Positions 17,081-25,592 of a stretch of 53,619 nt of DNA are shown piece after piece. Position numbers and translations under genes: made by a program. Below the pieces are notes generated by a model. The model was not told where the DNA came from and did not search any database. It saw nothing but the letters and a program-made list of their open reading frames with translations. Within the stretch, counting starts at the first letter, position 1, and each line of letters opens with the position of its first letter. This DNA comes from an uncultured Lachnospiraceae bacterium. Lineage in GTDB: Bacteria > Bacillota > Clostridia > Lachnospirales > Lachnospiraceae. The stretch lies in assembly GCA_902774125.1 (NCBI GenBank), contig CACYHD010000010.1, positions 1 to 53,619 on the forward strand, in the 5' to 3' direction.

Positions 17081-17220
17081 GATGCAAAAATGTGTTTTTA
17101 GTACATAAAATTTGTTATAACTCTTGTTCACTAAAAAATAAACACTTTTGCCCGAAAAAACTAAAAAAATAAAACTAAAACGGTTGAAATTTGCGTTTTT
17201 TTAGATTAGAATGACTTATA

Positions 17221-17286
17221 AGTAAAAGTTCGGTTAAAGCAATTCGTGCGTCTTAAGGCACACTAGGGATTTATGAATTGTTTTTA
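17221..17286 (+). promoter_or_regulatory. Possible structured leader
   Basis: The 5' region of the next gene holds CAATTC (about 17240) pairing with GAATTG (about 17275) around an inner GTGC..GCAC hairpin, ending in TTTTT. It matches no riboswitch class that I can recall. I see no convincing promoter hexamers, and nothing else in 17081-17314. Confidence 0.3.
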
Positions 17287-17314
17287 ATAAACATTTATGT
17301 ATAAGGAGTACGTT

Positions 17315-20300
17315 ATGAAAAGATTAATTAGGAAAGCGCTTACCCTAATGTTAGTTGCGGTATTGAGTTTGTCATACTTGCCAGCTAATGTTATACAGCA
17401 GAGCGTAAAAGCGGCTGACGGAGAGCCAACAGTTAACGCTGATGTTTATTTTGTTTCGGCGGCAACTGGCAAGCTTATCACTCTCAATGGTAGAGAAAAC
17501 GATCCGATTAGTTGTGACACTATGTACAACGGAGCTAATTCGGTTCCTGACAATGGTAAGTTTACTATTTACTATGGCGATGGTACAACAGATGCGTCTC
17601 AGGGCAAGACTGTTGTTAACTTCACTTGTAAAGGAACTAATACTAGTTGGAAAGCAGACCATGACAAAGTTTTCCAGATGGGCAAGAGAACTAACCCTAG
17701 TGGTTGGGAATCTGTAATGATGGAGCCTCAGGGCGACGGAACAGTTTCTTTTAGAAGTACTGCCAACGGCAAGTATTTTTCACTTATGGGTGAGGAACTA
17801 GGACTTGTAGAAATCAAGAAGGGTGAAAAGGTTTCTAACAACGAAAAGTTCATTCCATACACTGACACAAAGCCAAAAACACCAAGTGATGTTAAGACAG
17901 AGGATGTTTCGGGTACATCTGTCAAAGTAACTTGGACTGGCGTTGACAAATGTATTTTTACAGGCTATGAGGTGCTTTATTCTACATCTCAGAATGGTAC
18001 ATATGTATCTGCAGGTCTTACTGGCTCATCAAGTCTAGAGTTCAAGGGCCTACAGCTAAGTACAACATACTATGTCAAGGTTAGAGCTATTACAAGAACT
18101 GATGGCGGCGGATTCTCAGAGACTGAGCCAATATCATTTAGAACATTAGATGACTACAAGCCTGAAAAGGTTGAAAATATATCTGTACAAAAAACATCCG
18201 AGGGACTATCTGTATCATGGGACAAGTCATTGGGTTCAACAATGTATACAGTATATAGAGCAGAGAGTAGATTCGCTGACTATAAAGAAATCGGAACTGT
18301 TAACGACAACAAGTTCGTGGACAAGAATCCTAACAAATCAGCTTACAAAAACTACTATAAAGTTCGAGGCAAAAACAATTCTGATATCGGACCATTTTCT
18401 GAACCAGCATCATTAGAAATTAACATGTTTGGTGAGAATATGTATATTTTTGCTGATACAGATAACGTAGCAGATATTAATAAGATTACAGCTGATGTAT
18501 TCGAAAATCAGCATTATAATCAGTTTGGTAAAGATAGATATACATTCGCATTCAAGCCGGGTGATTACACTAATGCAGATGTAATCAATATTGGATACTA
18601 TACTCAGATTCTAGGTCTTGGCAAGTTGCCTCACGACGTTAGATTGCGCAACGTAAAGGTACCTGCAGCATTGTCAGGCAACAATGCTACATGTAATTTC
18701 TGGGTAGGTTTTGAGAATGCGACAATCGTAGATACAGATCACAATGGTGACGACTTCTTCGCGTTCCAGTGGGGAGCTTCACAGGCAGCACCAGCTAGAA
18801 GACTTAGAGTTGAGAGAAAGGCTGTTTTTGACTGGTGGAGCGGCTGGGCCAGTGGCGGCTTCGTAGCGGATAGTAAATTCCTACAGGCAGCAGGTTCATG
18901 GTCACAGCAGCAGTACTATTATAGAAACTGCGATATCGCAGGCGGAACATACGGTGTTAACTGGAACCATTTCGTTCAGGGATGTGAAGGAACAACAGTG
19001 GACAAGACGGAGATGAAGCCACTTATCCACAACAATGGTGTAAGTAACTGGTATCAACGCAAAAACGATACTGTTATTAACAAGACACCTGTAGTTAGAG
19101 AAAAGCCATTCTTGTATTTTGATACAAACAACGATACATATAAGGTGTTTGTTCCAGGACTAAGAAAGAATTCTTCAGGAACAAGTTGGTCTGATGAGTC
19201 GATGGGAGTAGGCACATCTTTGTCAGTTGATAAGTGCTTCTATATTGCTAATCCTAAGAAGGATAATGCCAAGACTATTAACGCTCAGCTTAAGGCCGGC
19301 AAAAATATTATTTTCCAGCCGGGAGTATACTACGCTGAGGAGCCAATCGAGGTAGAGAGAGCTAATACTATTTTGCTAGGACTCGGACTTGCAACAATCG
19401 TTCCTAACAATGCTGAAACAGCAATTAGTGTTAATGATGTAGGTGGTGTTGAAATCGCAGGATTGGTAATTGATGCCGGCAATCACTCTAAGAGTATGAT
19501 TCAAGTTGGCCGCGAGGGATGTAACAAGGATCATTCAGAAAACCCAACAGTACTACATGATATTTTCTACCGTGTTGGTGGAGCAGAGCATTTAGGAAGA
19601 ACAGATTCATGTCTAGTAATCAATAGTAACAATACTATAGTAGACCACACATGGATTTGGAGAGCCGACCACGGTAACAATACCGGATGGAGTGTCAACA
19701 CTGCCAAAAACGGTATGATAGTAAACGGTAATGACGTAACTGCTTATGGATTGTTCTGTGAGCATTTCCAAGAATACGATATTATATGGAGAGGTGAAAA
19801 CGGTTCAACATACTTCTTGCAGAACGAGAAGTGCTATGACCCTCAGGATCAGACCAAGTGGATGAGCCACGACGGTACTAAGAAGGGTTATGCAGCATAT
19901 AAAGTAACTGATAATGTTAACAATCACTATGCTGTAGGAATGGGCGTTTATGATGTATTTATCAATACTAACGGAGCTAGCATTTATCTAGATAATGCTA
20001 TAGAGGTTCCTAACAAGCCGGGCGTTTTGATTGAGAACGCTACAATCGTTGAGATTGCCAATGGTAACGGACCTAAGGTAGGTATCAACCATATTGTTAA
20101 TAACACTACAGCAGGAATAAGAACCGGTGCAGGTAATAATGGTGGTTATGCACTTCAGAAACTACTAAGCTACTGCAACGCAGAATCTAACTCACTTCCT
20201 GATTACTATTCACAGCAGGGAAGCACAGAAGTTCAGAAGCAGACTGGTGAAACACCAACAATAGATAGCTTTGCTGAAAAAAATATTACTAAGGATCCAT

Positions 20301-20908
20301 CATCTAAGGACGATGAAAAACCAATTTGGAAAATGACAGATGATGATTACAAGGATATTAAACCTCAACCAAGTGACGGTGGTACAGAACCATCTGGAGA
20401 TAATCAAGATGGAAAAGATTCATCTGGAGACGGTAACGGTGGCGATTCCAAGGTTGATCCAAAACCAATTTGGGGCGATGACACTATAGCTGTTGGCGCG
20501 GTTATTACAAGTGGCAAGTACACATACAAGATAACAAGTAATGCCAACAATAGTGCCAAGGTTACACTAGTAGGTGTTAATAAAAAATATCAGAAGAAAC
20601 TTAAGAAGGTAACAGTAGCTGCCAAGATTGTATATAAGAGCATTACATTTAAGGTTACAGCTATTGGAGCTAAGGCATTTAAGAAGTGTAAGAAGGTTAA
20701 GACAGCCACAATCGGTGCCAATGTAAAACAAATCAAGTCTAAGGCATTCGCAGATTGTAAGAAACTTAAGAAAATAACAGTTAAGGGCAAAGCTCTTAAG
20801 AAAGTTGCTAAGAACGCTTTTGCTAAGAAGGTTCGCAAGAAACTAAAAATCAAGGCAAAGAAGAAAGCCAAAAAAGTACTTCTTAAATCACTTAAGCGTA
20901 AAAAATAA
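17315..20908 (+). CDS. Secreted right-handed beta-helix protein, GH55-like, with Fn3 and leucine-rich repeats
   Basis: Start 17315 after AAGGAG; signal peptide ending near VKAAD. In order: a fascin-like beta-trefoil (about 17430-17880), two Fn3 domains (about 17880-18425), a large parallel beta-helix (about 18430-20250), an acidic Gly/Asp linker, and a very basic BspA-like leucine-rich repeat tail (AFKKCKKVKTATIGANVKQI). The helix matches a family that I remember from actinobacteria, often auto-labelled 'adenylyl cyclase' (NIGYYTQILGLG, SREKPFLY-like VREKPFLYFD, FQPGVYYAEEPIEVERANTI, NTIVDHTWIWRADHG, NDVTAYGLFCEHFQEY). The resemblance to GH55 beta-1,3-glucanases is an inference from the helix motifs. 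Position between two GH81 genes supports a role on beta-1,3-glucan. Nothing suggests cyclase activity. Confidence 0.7.
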   Translation: MKRLIRKALTLMLVAVLSLSYLPANVIQQSVKAADGEPTVNADVYFVSAATGKLITLNGRENDPISCDTMYNGANSVPDNGKFTIYYGDGTTDASQGKTVVNFTCKGTNTSWKADHDKVFQMGKRTNPSGWESVMMEPQGDGTVSFRSTANGKYFSLMGEELGLVEIKKGEKVSNNEKFIPYTDTKPKTPSDVKTEDVSGTSVKVTWTGVDKCIFTGYEVLYSTSQNGTYVSAGLTGSSSLEFKGLQLSTTYYVKVRAITRTDGGGFSETEPISFRTLDDYKPEKVENISVQKTSEGLSVSWDKSLGSTMYTVYRAESRFADYKEIGTVNDNKFVDKNPNKSAYKNYYKVRGKNNSDIGPFSEPASLEINMFGENMYIFADTDNVADINKITADVFENQHYNQFGKDRYTFAFKPGDYTNADVINIGYYTQILGLGKLPHDVRLRNVKVPAALSGNNATCNFWVGFENATIVDTDHNGDDFFAFQWGASQAAPARRLRVERKAVFDWWSGWASGGFVADSKFLQAAGSWSQQQYYYRNCDIAGGTYGVNWNHFVQGCEGTTVDKTEMKPLIHNNGVSNWYQRKNDTVINKTPVVREKPFLYFDTNNDTYKVFVPGLRKNSSGTSWSDESMGVGTSLSVDKCFYIANPKKDNAKTINAQLKAGKNIIFQPGVYYAEEPIEVERANTILLGLGLATIVPNNAETAISVNDVGGVEIAGLVIDAGNHSKSMIQVGREGCNKDHSENPTVLHDIFYRVGGAEHLGRTDSCLVINSNNTIVDHTWIWRADHGNNTGWSVNTAKNGMIVNGNDVTAYGLFCEHFQEYDIIWRGENGSTYFLQNEKCYDPQDQTKWMSHDGTKKGYAAYKVTDNVNNHYAVGMGVYDVFINTNGASIYLDNAIEVPNKPGVLIENATIVEIANGNGPKVGINHIVNNTTAGIRTGAGNNGGYALQKLLSYCNAESNSLPDYYSQQGSTEVQKQTGETPTIDSFAEKNITKDPSSKDDEKPIWKMTDDDYKDIKPQPSDGGTEPSGDNQDGKDSSGDGNGGDSKVDPKPIWGDDTIAVGAVITSGKYTYKITSNANNSAKVTLVGVNKKYQKKLKKVTVAAKIVYKSITFKVTAIGAKAFKKCKKVKTATIGANVKQIKSKAFADCKKLKKITVKGKALKKVAKNAFAKKVRKKLKIKAKKKAKKVLLKSLKRKK

Positions 20909-20986
20909 ATAAATAAAAAAAGGTGTGATCACTGATATGTACCCAGAATCCTGGACACATATCAAACTCACACCTTTTTTATTTAT
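20909..20986. terminator. Large two-way terminator between convergent genes
   Basis: Outer stem of about 19 bp (ATAAATAAAAAAAGGTGTGA with TCACACCTTTTTTATTTAT, one bulged A) around an inner hairpin (TGATATGT..ACATATCA plus CCA..TGG). A and T tracts on both sides suit termination of both the beta-helix gene and the purF-like gene. Confidence 0.85.
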
Positions 20987-20998
20987 ATAATTATTATT

Positions 20999-22405
20999 TT
21001 ATTCTTTACCATCCCAGCAGTATGTACATAACTTGCACTTGTCGATTCCTACAGAATCAAGCATATCATCTAGTCTGTTGAATCTTAGAGAAGTAAAGTT
21101 AAGTTCTTTTCTGATTTCCTCAACCATTACTTCATATTTTTCTGAATCTGGGTTAGCGTATTCCTGAAGAATCTCTTCAGTAACGTTACCGTTTTCAAGT
21201 CTCTCAATAACTCGTCTAGTAATAAGATCCATCTCAGAAGAAGAACGAGAGAAGTTTAGGTACTTACATGCGTAGATAAGTGGTGGACAAGCAGGTCTGA
21301 TATGAACCTCTTTGGCGCCGCTTTCATATAAGAATTCAGTTGTTTCTCTCATCTGTGTTCCTCTAACGATTGAATCGTCGATTAGAAGAAGACTCTTGTC
21401 TTTGATCAAATCCTCAACTGCTAACTGCTTCATCTTAGCGATTAAGTTACGCTTGCTCTGAATAGTTGGCATGAATGATCTAGACCATGTTGGTGTATAT
21501 TTGATGAATGGTCTTGAGAATGGAACGCCAGACTCGTTAGCATAACCAACGGCATGTGCGATACCTGAATCAGGTACACCGGCAACAATGTCAGGTTTAA
21601 CACTATCACGCTGAGCCATTTTCTGACCACATGTGTATCTCATTTTTTCTACATTGACACCTTCGTATGAGCTTGCCGGATATCCGTAGTAAACCCAAAG
21701 GAAAGTACAAATCTTCATATCCTTGCCAGGATTAATTAATGTAACAACATTCTTAGGAGTCATTACTGCGATTTCACCAGGACCAAGTTCTTTGTAGTCA
21801 CTGTAGCCCAAATTCTTGTAGGCAAAGTTTTCGAATGAAGCACAGAAGCCTGTTTCGTTTTTGCCGATAACGATAGGAGTTCTTCCTTGTTTATCTCTAG
21901 CAAGATAAATCCCTTCTTCGTTCATAATCATCATTGAAAGCGAACCGTCTATTGCTTCAAGTGCGTAGTTGATACCTTCAATAAAGTTATCTTTTCTATC
22001 AATAAGTGTGGCAACTAATTCAGTAGCATTGATCTCGCCTGTACTCATTTCCTGGAAGTGAGCGTGGCCTGTATCATAAAGTTCCTTAGTTAACTGCTCC
22101 ATGTTGTTAATCTTAGATACAGTTGTAAGAGCATAAGTGCCGTGATGAGAACGGATGATAAGTGGCTGTGGTTCATAATCACTAATACAACCAATACCAA
22201 GGTTACCTTTCATCTCTTTCATATCCTTTTCGAACTTTGTTCTAAAAGGAGAGTTTTCGATGTTGTGAATAGCGCGGTTAAAACCATCTTCGCCATACAC
22301 AGCCATACCTGCACGTCTTGTTCCTAAGTGTGAGTGATAATCTACACCGAAGTACAAATCAAAAACACAGTCTTCCTTAGAAGCTACTGAAAAAAATCCA
22401 CCCAT
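20999..22405 (-). CDS. PurF-like amidophosphoribosyltransferase paralogue lacking the N-terminal Cys
   Basis: 468 residues on the minus strand with a GAGAGG ribosome site. Residues 1-230 align with the Ntn glutaminase domain of PurF (YHSHLGTRRAGMAVYG, IGCISDYEPQPL, DGSLSMMIMNEEGIYLARDKQGRTP), and 230-468 with the phosphoribosyltransferase domain, including the PRPP loop LLLIDDSIVRGTQ, GVPDSG and a Cys-rich end (CKLCTYC). Active PurF must expose a Cys as first residue (MCG..); this protein begins MGGFFSV, so the glutaminase nucleophile is missing. I recall related proteins in Lachnospiraceae with the same start. It may use ammonia or another amine, or act as a regulator. It is the only purine gene in the window. 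Confidence 0.85.
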   Translation of the reverse strand: MGGFFSVASKEDCVFDLYFGVDYHSHLGTRRAGMAVYGEDGFNRAIHNIENSPFRTKFEKDMKEMKGNLGIGCISDYEPQPLIIRSHHGTYALTTVSKINNMEQLTKELYDTGHAHFQEMSTGEINATELVATLIDRKDNFIEGINYALEAIDGSLSMMIMNEEGIYLARDKQGRTPIVIGKNETGFCASFENFAYKNLGYSDYKELGPGEIAVMTPKNVVTLINPGKDMKICTFLWVYYGYPASSYEGVNVEKMRYTCGQKMAQRDSVKPDIVAGVPDSGIAHAVGYANESGVPFSRPFIKYTPTWSRSFMPTIQSKRNLIAKMKQLAVEDLIKDKSLLLIDDSIVRGTQMRETTEFLYESGAKEVHIRPACPPLIYACKYLNFSRSSSEMDLITRRVIERLENGNVTEEILQEYANPDSEKYEVMVEEIRKELNFTSLRFNRLDDMLDSVGIDKCKLCTYCWDGKE

Positions 22406-22457
22406 AATATACCTCTCTTTTCAAACTAATTAAGTGACTATTACAGTCCTAACAAAA

Positions 22458-22502
22458 AGTTTCTTGCCAAAACTCCCGTTTTAACAAGAAACTATTATAG
22501 CA
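22458..22502 (-). promoter_or_regulatory. Extended -10 and operator-like inverted repeat upstream of the purF-like gene
   Basis: On the minus strand, TGCTATAAT (22502-22494) is followed at once by AGTTTCTTG, 18 nt and CAAGAAACT (22493-22458), then TTTTTG. The first arm overlaps the expected transcription start, so an operator is more likely than an RNA hairpin, though an attenuator from an upstream start remains possible. Confidence 0.45.
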
Positions 22503-22566
22503 CACTTTGAATGATAATTTGTTTAAAAAAATAAAATATATACTTAATAATATAAAAAGTTAGCCC

Positions 22567-23556
22567 CTAAAATGGCATGAGTGATGTGATATACAGCATT
22601 CCAGGTATTGTTACTAATGAGAACAATGTTGAAATGAAGATTGCCTTGGATGTAAACTTGTCGTCCAAGTCGTATTGATTAGCAAAAATCAATGCCGAGT
22701 TAGCTATAGGCATAAGGAACTCGATAAACAAAACTGTGCTGAGCAAGTCATCTTTAATAAGCAGTCTAAAAATAGGATAAAAGATAATTGGTAGTATAAC
22801 TTGCTTGATACCAACAAAAACATAAAGTCTCCAGTAATTAAATACCTCTTTGAGCTTAACTGTCGCTAGCGTTGATCCAACAAGAATCATAGCAAGAGCA
22901 GGAGTAAGACCACCTACTGTACTAAAGATTCCGTGGAGAACATCACCGAGCATGTTAGTGCCTTCTTTAGGGTAGTGAATGCCGAGTGCATAAATTGCGA
23001 TTGCAGAAAATGATGAGAACATTCCAGGTGTAATAAACTTTTTCCATGAAAACTTAGCCTTAGATTCTGTGCCATATCCAATCATGATTATGCCGTATGT
23101 GAATGAACCCAGATTGAAGAACACGTTGAGAATAGCAGCATAAAAAACTGCAAGATCACCGTTTTCTCCACAAGCTGCCTGTAGAATAGGAAAGCCCATA
23201 AAACCTACATTGGCAAAAACAAGCATAAACATATACAAGCCTTGTCTGTGTTTTTTGATATTGATTGTAACAGAAAGAAATTTGACTAATACAAAAGCAA
23301 TAATTGGCATAATTATATAGAACAAAGCTGATGCTATAAACAATACAGCAATAATGCTGCCGCTAGGCTTAGCTGATTCGTCAAGCTTGAGAACTGCATC
23401 AAGAATCATAAAAGGCATTGTGATTTGAAGCACGAATGAACTCATATGCTTGTTAACTGTTTCGTTGAGAATCTTAGTTTTGAATGCCAAGTATCCCAGA
23501 CCCATTATGCAAAAAAGTTGAATAAGCTGTGATACAAGTACTGAAAAATCTATCAT
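22567..23556 (-). CDS. AEC-family (auxin efflux carrier-like) membrane transporter
   Basis: 329 residues with AAGGAG 6 nt before the ATG. About ten hydrophobic segments in the AEC arrangement; N-terminal LFCIMGLGYLAFKTKILNE and the internal FANVGFMGFPI and ANSALIFANQY motifs are typical. Family members export or take up organic acids such as malate; the substrate here is unknown. It is divergent from a LysR regulator 173 bp away, the usual sign that the regulator controls it. There is no strong terminator before the purF-like gene. Confidence 0.88.
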   Translation of the reverse strand: MIDFSVLVSQLIQLFCIMGLGYLAFKTKILNETVNKHMSSFVLQITMPFMILDAVLKLDESAKPSGSIIAVLFIASALFYIIMPIIAFVLVKFLSVTINIKKHRQGLYMFMLVFANVGFMGFPILQAACGENGDLAVFYAAILNVFFNLGSFTYGIIMIGYGTESKAKFSWKKFITPGMFSSFSAIAIYALGIHYPKEGTNMLGDVLHGIFSTVGGLTPALAMILVGSTLATVKLKEVFNYWRLYVFVGIKQVILPIIFYPIFRLLIKDDLLSTVLFIEFLMPIANSALIFANQYDLDDKFTSKAIFISTLFSLVTIPGMLYITSLMPF

Positions 23557-23693
23557 AAATAACTCCTTAATAAGTATTTTATATAATTATAATAGTGATG
23601 CGTAGTATGTATCAAGTGGAAAGTTTGTATTATATAATAAAGAAGCGACTGGTCAAAAAAACAAAGCACAACAAGGGATATTTTGGTATAATT

Positions 23694-23702
23694 TAAGATA
23701 AC
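23694..23702 (+). promoter_or_regulatory. Extended -10 promoter of the LysR gene
   Basis: TGGTATAAT, 27 bp before the TTG start. The 173-bp divergent region also holds the promoter of the AEC gene, with a minus-strand TATAAT at about 23591-23586. Confidence 0.5.
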
Positions 23703-23729
23703 TATTAGTTCTGGAAAAGGAGAAGTGTT

Positions 23730-24611
23730 TTGGATTTATTGCAATTGAAATATTTTAAGGACGCGGCTCAGTACGAAAATTTTTCCAAGGCGGCAGAGGT
23801 TAACTTCGTGCCACAGTCATCTATAAGCAAGGCTGTAAAGATTTTGGAAAACCAGTACAACACACCGCTTTTTGACCGTATCGGAAAGAACATTTATCTC
23901 AATGACAATGGTCGGTTTTTGTATCAGGAGGTTTGCGGTATTTTTGACCGCCTTGATTCTTGTACCCACCATTTCGCGCAGGTAAGACCTAATCATATTA
24001 TTATATATGTTCAGGATGCGGCTTTTTTTGTTCCGCTGTTTGCAACGGATTATATGCATTCACATCCCAAGACGCACATCACCTTTTCTAACACAATGGA
24101 AGTATTGCATTCGACAAGAAGTACGTATGACTTTACATTTATGCCAGAGCTGGATGATATGTCTAACTATGACTATGAGCCTTTGCTAGAGGATGATGTA
24201 GTGGCCCTTGTGTCTAAGGAGCACCCACTAGCGGCCAAGGATGAGATAGATGTGGCAGAGCTTGGCGAGGAACTATTTATTAGTTTTTACTATTCAATGT
24301 GGCTTAGAACTATAACTCAGGAAATCTGCGAGAATATTGGTGGATTTCCTCCAAGAGTTGTTTTTGAAACTCACGATGAGTTTTCGGTAATTCATCTTGT
24401 GGCCAAAAACGCTGGGGTTACACTAATGCCTGAGAAGCTTTATAATGTGCATAAGCACAAAAACATTAAGGTACTTAAGCTGAAAAAGACGATGACAAGC
24501 AGAACTGTTTTGGCGTGGAGCAAGGAAAAGCATTTGTCAAAAGATGAACAGGAATTTATTCAGTTCGCCCAAAAGTGGTTTGCCAATGCAACCGAAAACA
24601 GTCAGTGGTAG
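23730..24611 (+). CDS. LysR-family transcriptional regulator
   Basis: 293 residues from a TTG start 8 nt after AAGGAG. N-terminal winged helix-turn-helix: LLQLKYFKDAAQYENFSKAAEVNFVPQSSISKAVKILE, then TPLFDRIGKNIYLNDNG. The rest is a periplasmic-binding-protein-like effector domain (LVALVSKEHPLAAKDEID, VTLMPEKLY). It probably senses a small metabolite and regulates the divergent AEC transporter and itself. Confidence 0.9.
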   Translation: MDLLQLKYFKDAAQYENFSKAAEVNFVPQSSISKAVKILENQYNTPLFDRIGKNIYLNDNGRFLYQEVCGIFDRLDSCTHHFAQVRPNHIIIYVQDAAFFVPLFATDYMHSHPKTHITFSNTMEVLHSTRSTYDFTFMPELDDMSNYDYEPLLEDDVVALVSKEHPLAAKDEIDVAELGEELFISFYYSMWLRTITQEICENIGGFPPRVVFETHDEFSVIHLVAKNAGVTLMPEKLYNVHKHKNIKVLKLKKTMTSRTVLAWSKEKHLSKDEQEFIQFAQKWFANATENSQW

Positions 24612-24673
24612 AAAAGAGTTAGAGTGAGTTGCAATAAACTAGCAACAAATATGAAAAACGAAAGGAATTAAAA

Positions 24674-25357
24674 ATGAAAAAAATTGGAATTGTTATTGCT
24701 ATCGAAAGAGAACTTCAAGCTTTTTTGAAAAGTAATTATGAAATTGAAACAATAAACGACGGATACTTTAGCTGCTTCAAGACAATTATCGGAGGCAACG
24801 AGGTATACGCTATCAAGTCAGGATGGGGACTTATCGACGCTGCTATGGCAACTCAATATATTATTGACACGTATGACGTGGAAATAATTCTTAACTTCGG
24901 CGTGACAGGTGCGCTAGATCCTAGCTTGAAAGTTTCTGATTTGTTTTATGTTAGCAAGTGTATTAACTACGATTTTGACACATCAACAATCGACGATGTA
25001 GTAAAGCATCAGTACGGCAATATGAAGGATATGTACGTATACCTTGATCAGGGGCTTATTGATATTATTAAGACTTTGGCGCCAGACATTAAGGAAGCTG
25101 TTGATGCTTCCGGTGATATGTTCGTGGAAAAAACAGAGGACAAGGAGGCAAGATTCGCTCTAGGTTGCAATATATGTGATATGGAAATTGTAGCTATTTC
25201 AAGAGTTTGTTGGTTGAACGATGTTAAGTGTTTGTCCATTAAATGCATATCTGATGAATATGATGGCGACGGAAGTGATTTTGAGAAGAACGTTCACGCA
25301 TCAGCCCAAAAAGCATTTACCCTAATCGAAAGCTTTTTGCATAGCATAGGCGAGTAA
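24674..25357 (+). CDS. 5'-methylthioadenosine/S-adenosylhomocysteine nucleosidase-like phosphorylase
   Basis: 227 residues with GAAAGGA upstream. PNP/UDP-phosphorylase fold of the MTAN type: start KKIGIVIAIERELQAF (base-site Glu region), LNFGVTGALDP, CDMEIVAISRVCWLNDVKCLSIKCISD with the DME ribose-binding Glu and the ISD catalytic Asp. MTAN splits adenine from MTA and SAH in methionine recycling. The changes DMEIVAI (usual DMEGAAV) and FGVTG (usual GSAG) leave room for a related nucleosidase. It is followed by a terminator. Confidence 0.8.
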   Translation: MKKIGIVIAIERELQAFLKSNYEIETINDGYFSCFKTIIGGNEVYAIKSGWGLIDAAMATQYIIDTYDVEIILNFGVTGALDPSLKVSDLFYVSKCINYDFDTSTIDDVVKHQYGNMKDMYVYLDQGLIDIIKTLAPDIKEAVDASGDMFVEKTEDKEARFALGCNICDMEIVAISRVCWLNDVKCLSIKCISDEYDGDGSDFEKNVHASAQKAFTLIESFLHSIGE

Positions 25358-25410
25358 ATTCAGTGAAAGAAGAATAGTGTAATGAATAATAAAAATACAA
25401 ATTGATAAGT

Positions 25411-25444
25411 AAAAAGACAAGCCTTTATGGTTTGTCTTTTTTTT
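25411..25444 (+). terminator. Intrinsic terminator after the nucleosidase gene
   Basis: AAAAAGACAAGCC / GGTTTGTCTTTTT with a 5-nt loop, followed by T's. Confidence 0.85.
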
Positions 25445-25592
25445 ATATTCCCAAATAGGAATATAAACATAGCCGGTTTGATACAACACAGAATATTTTG
25501 AGATAGTATAATAGAATCAGAACAATGGACGTGCGATATATGATTACACGATTATATAAGTGAAAAGATTAATAGAAAGGTTTGAAAAGATT

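Noticed and set aside
17221-17314. Cyclic di-GMP riboswitch before the beta-helix gene
   Set aside because: The leader has hairpins but none of the conserved GEMM-I or GEMM-II core sequences.
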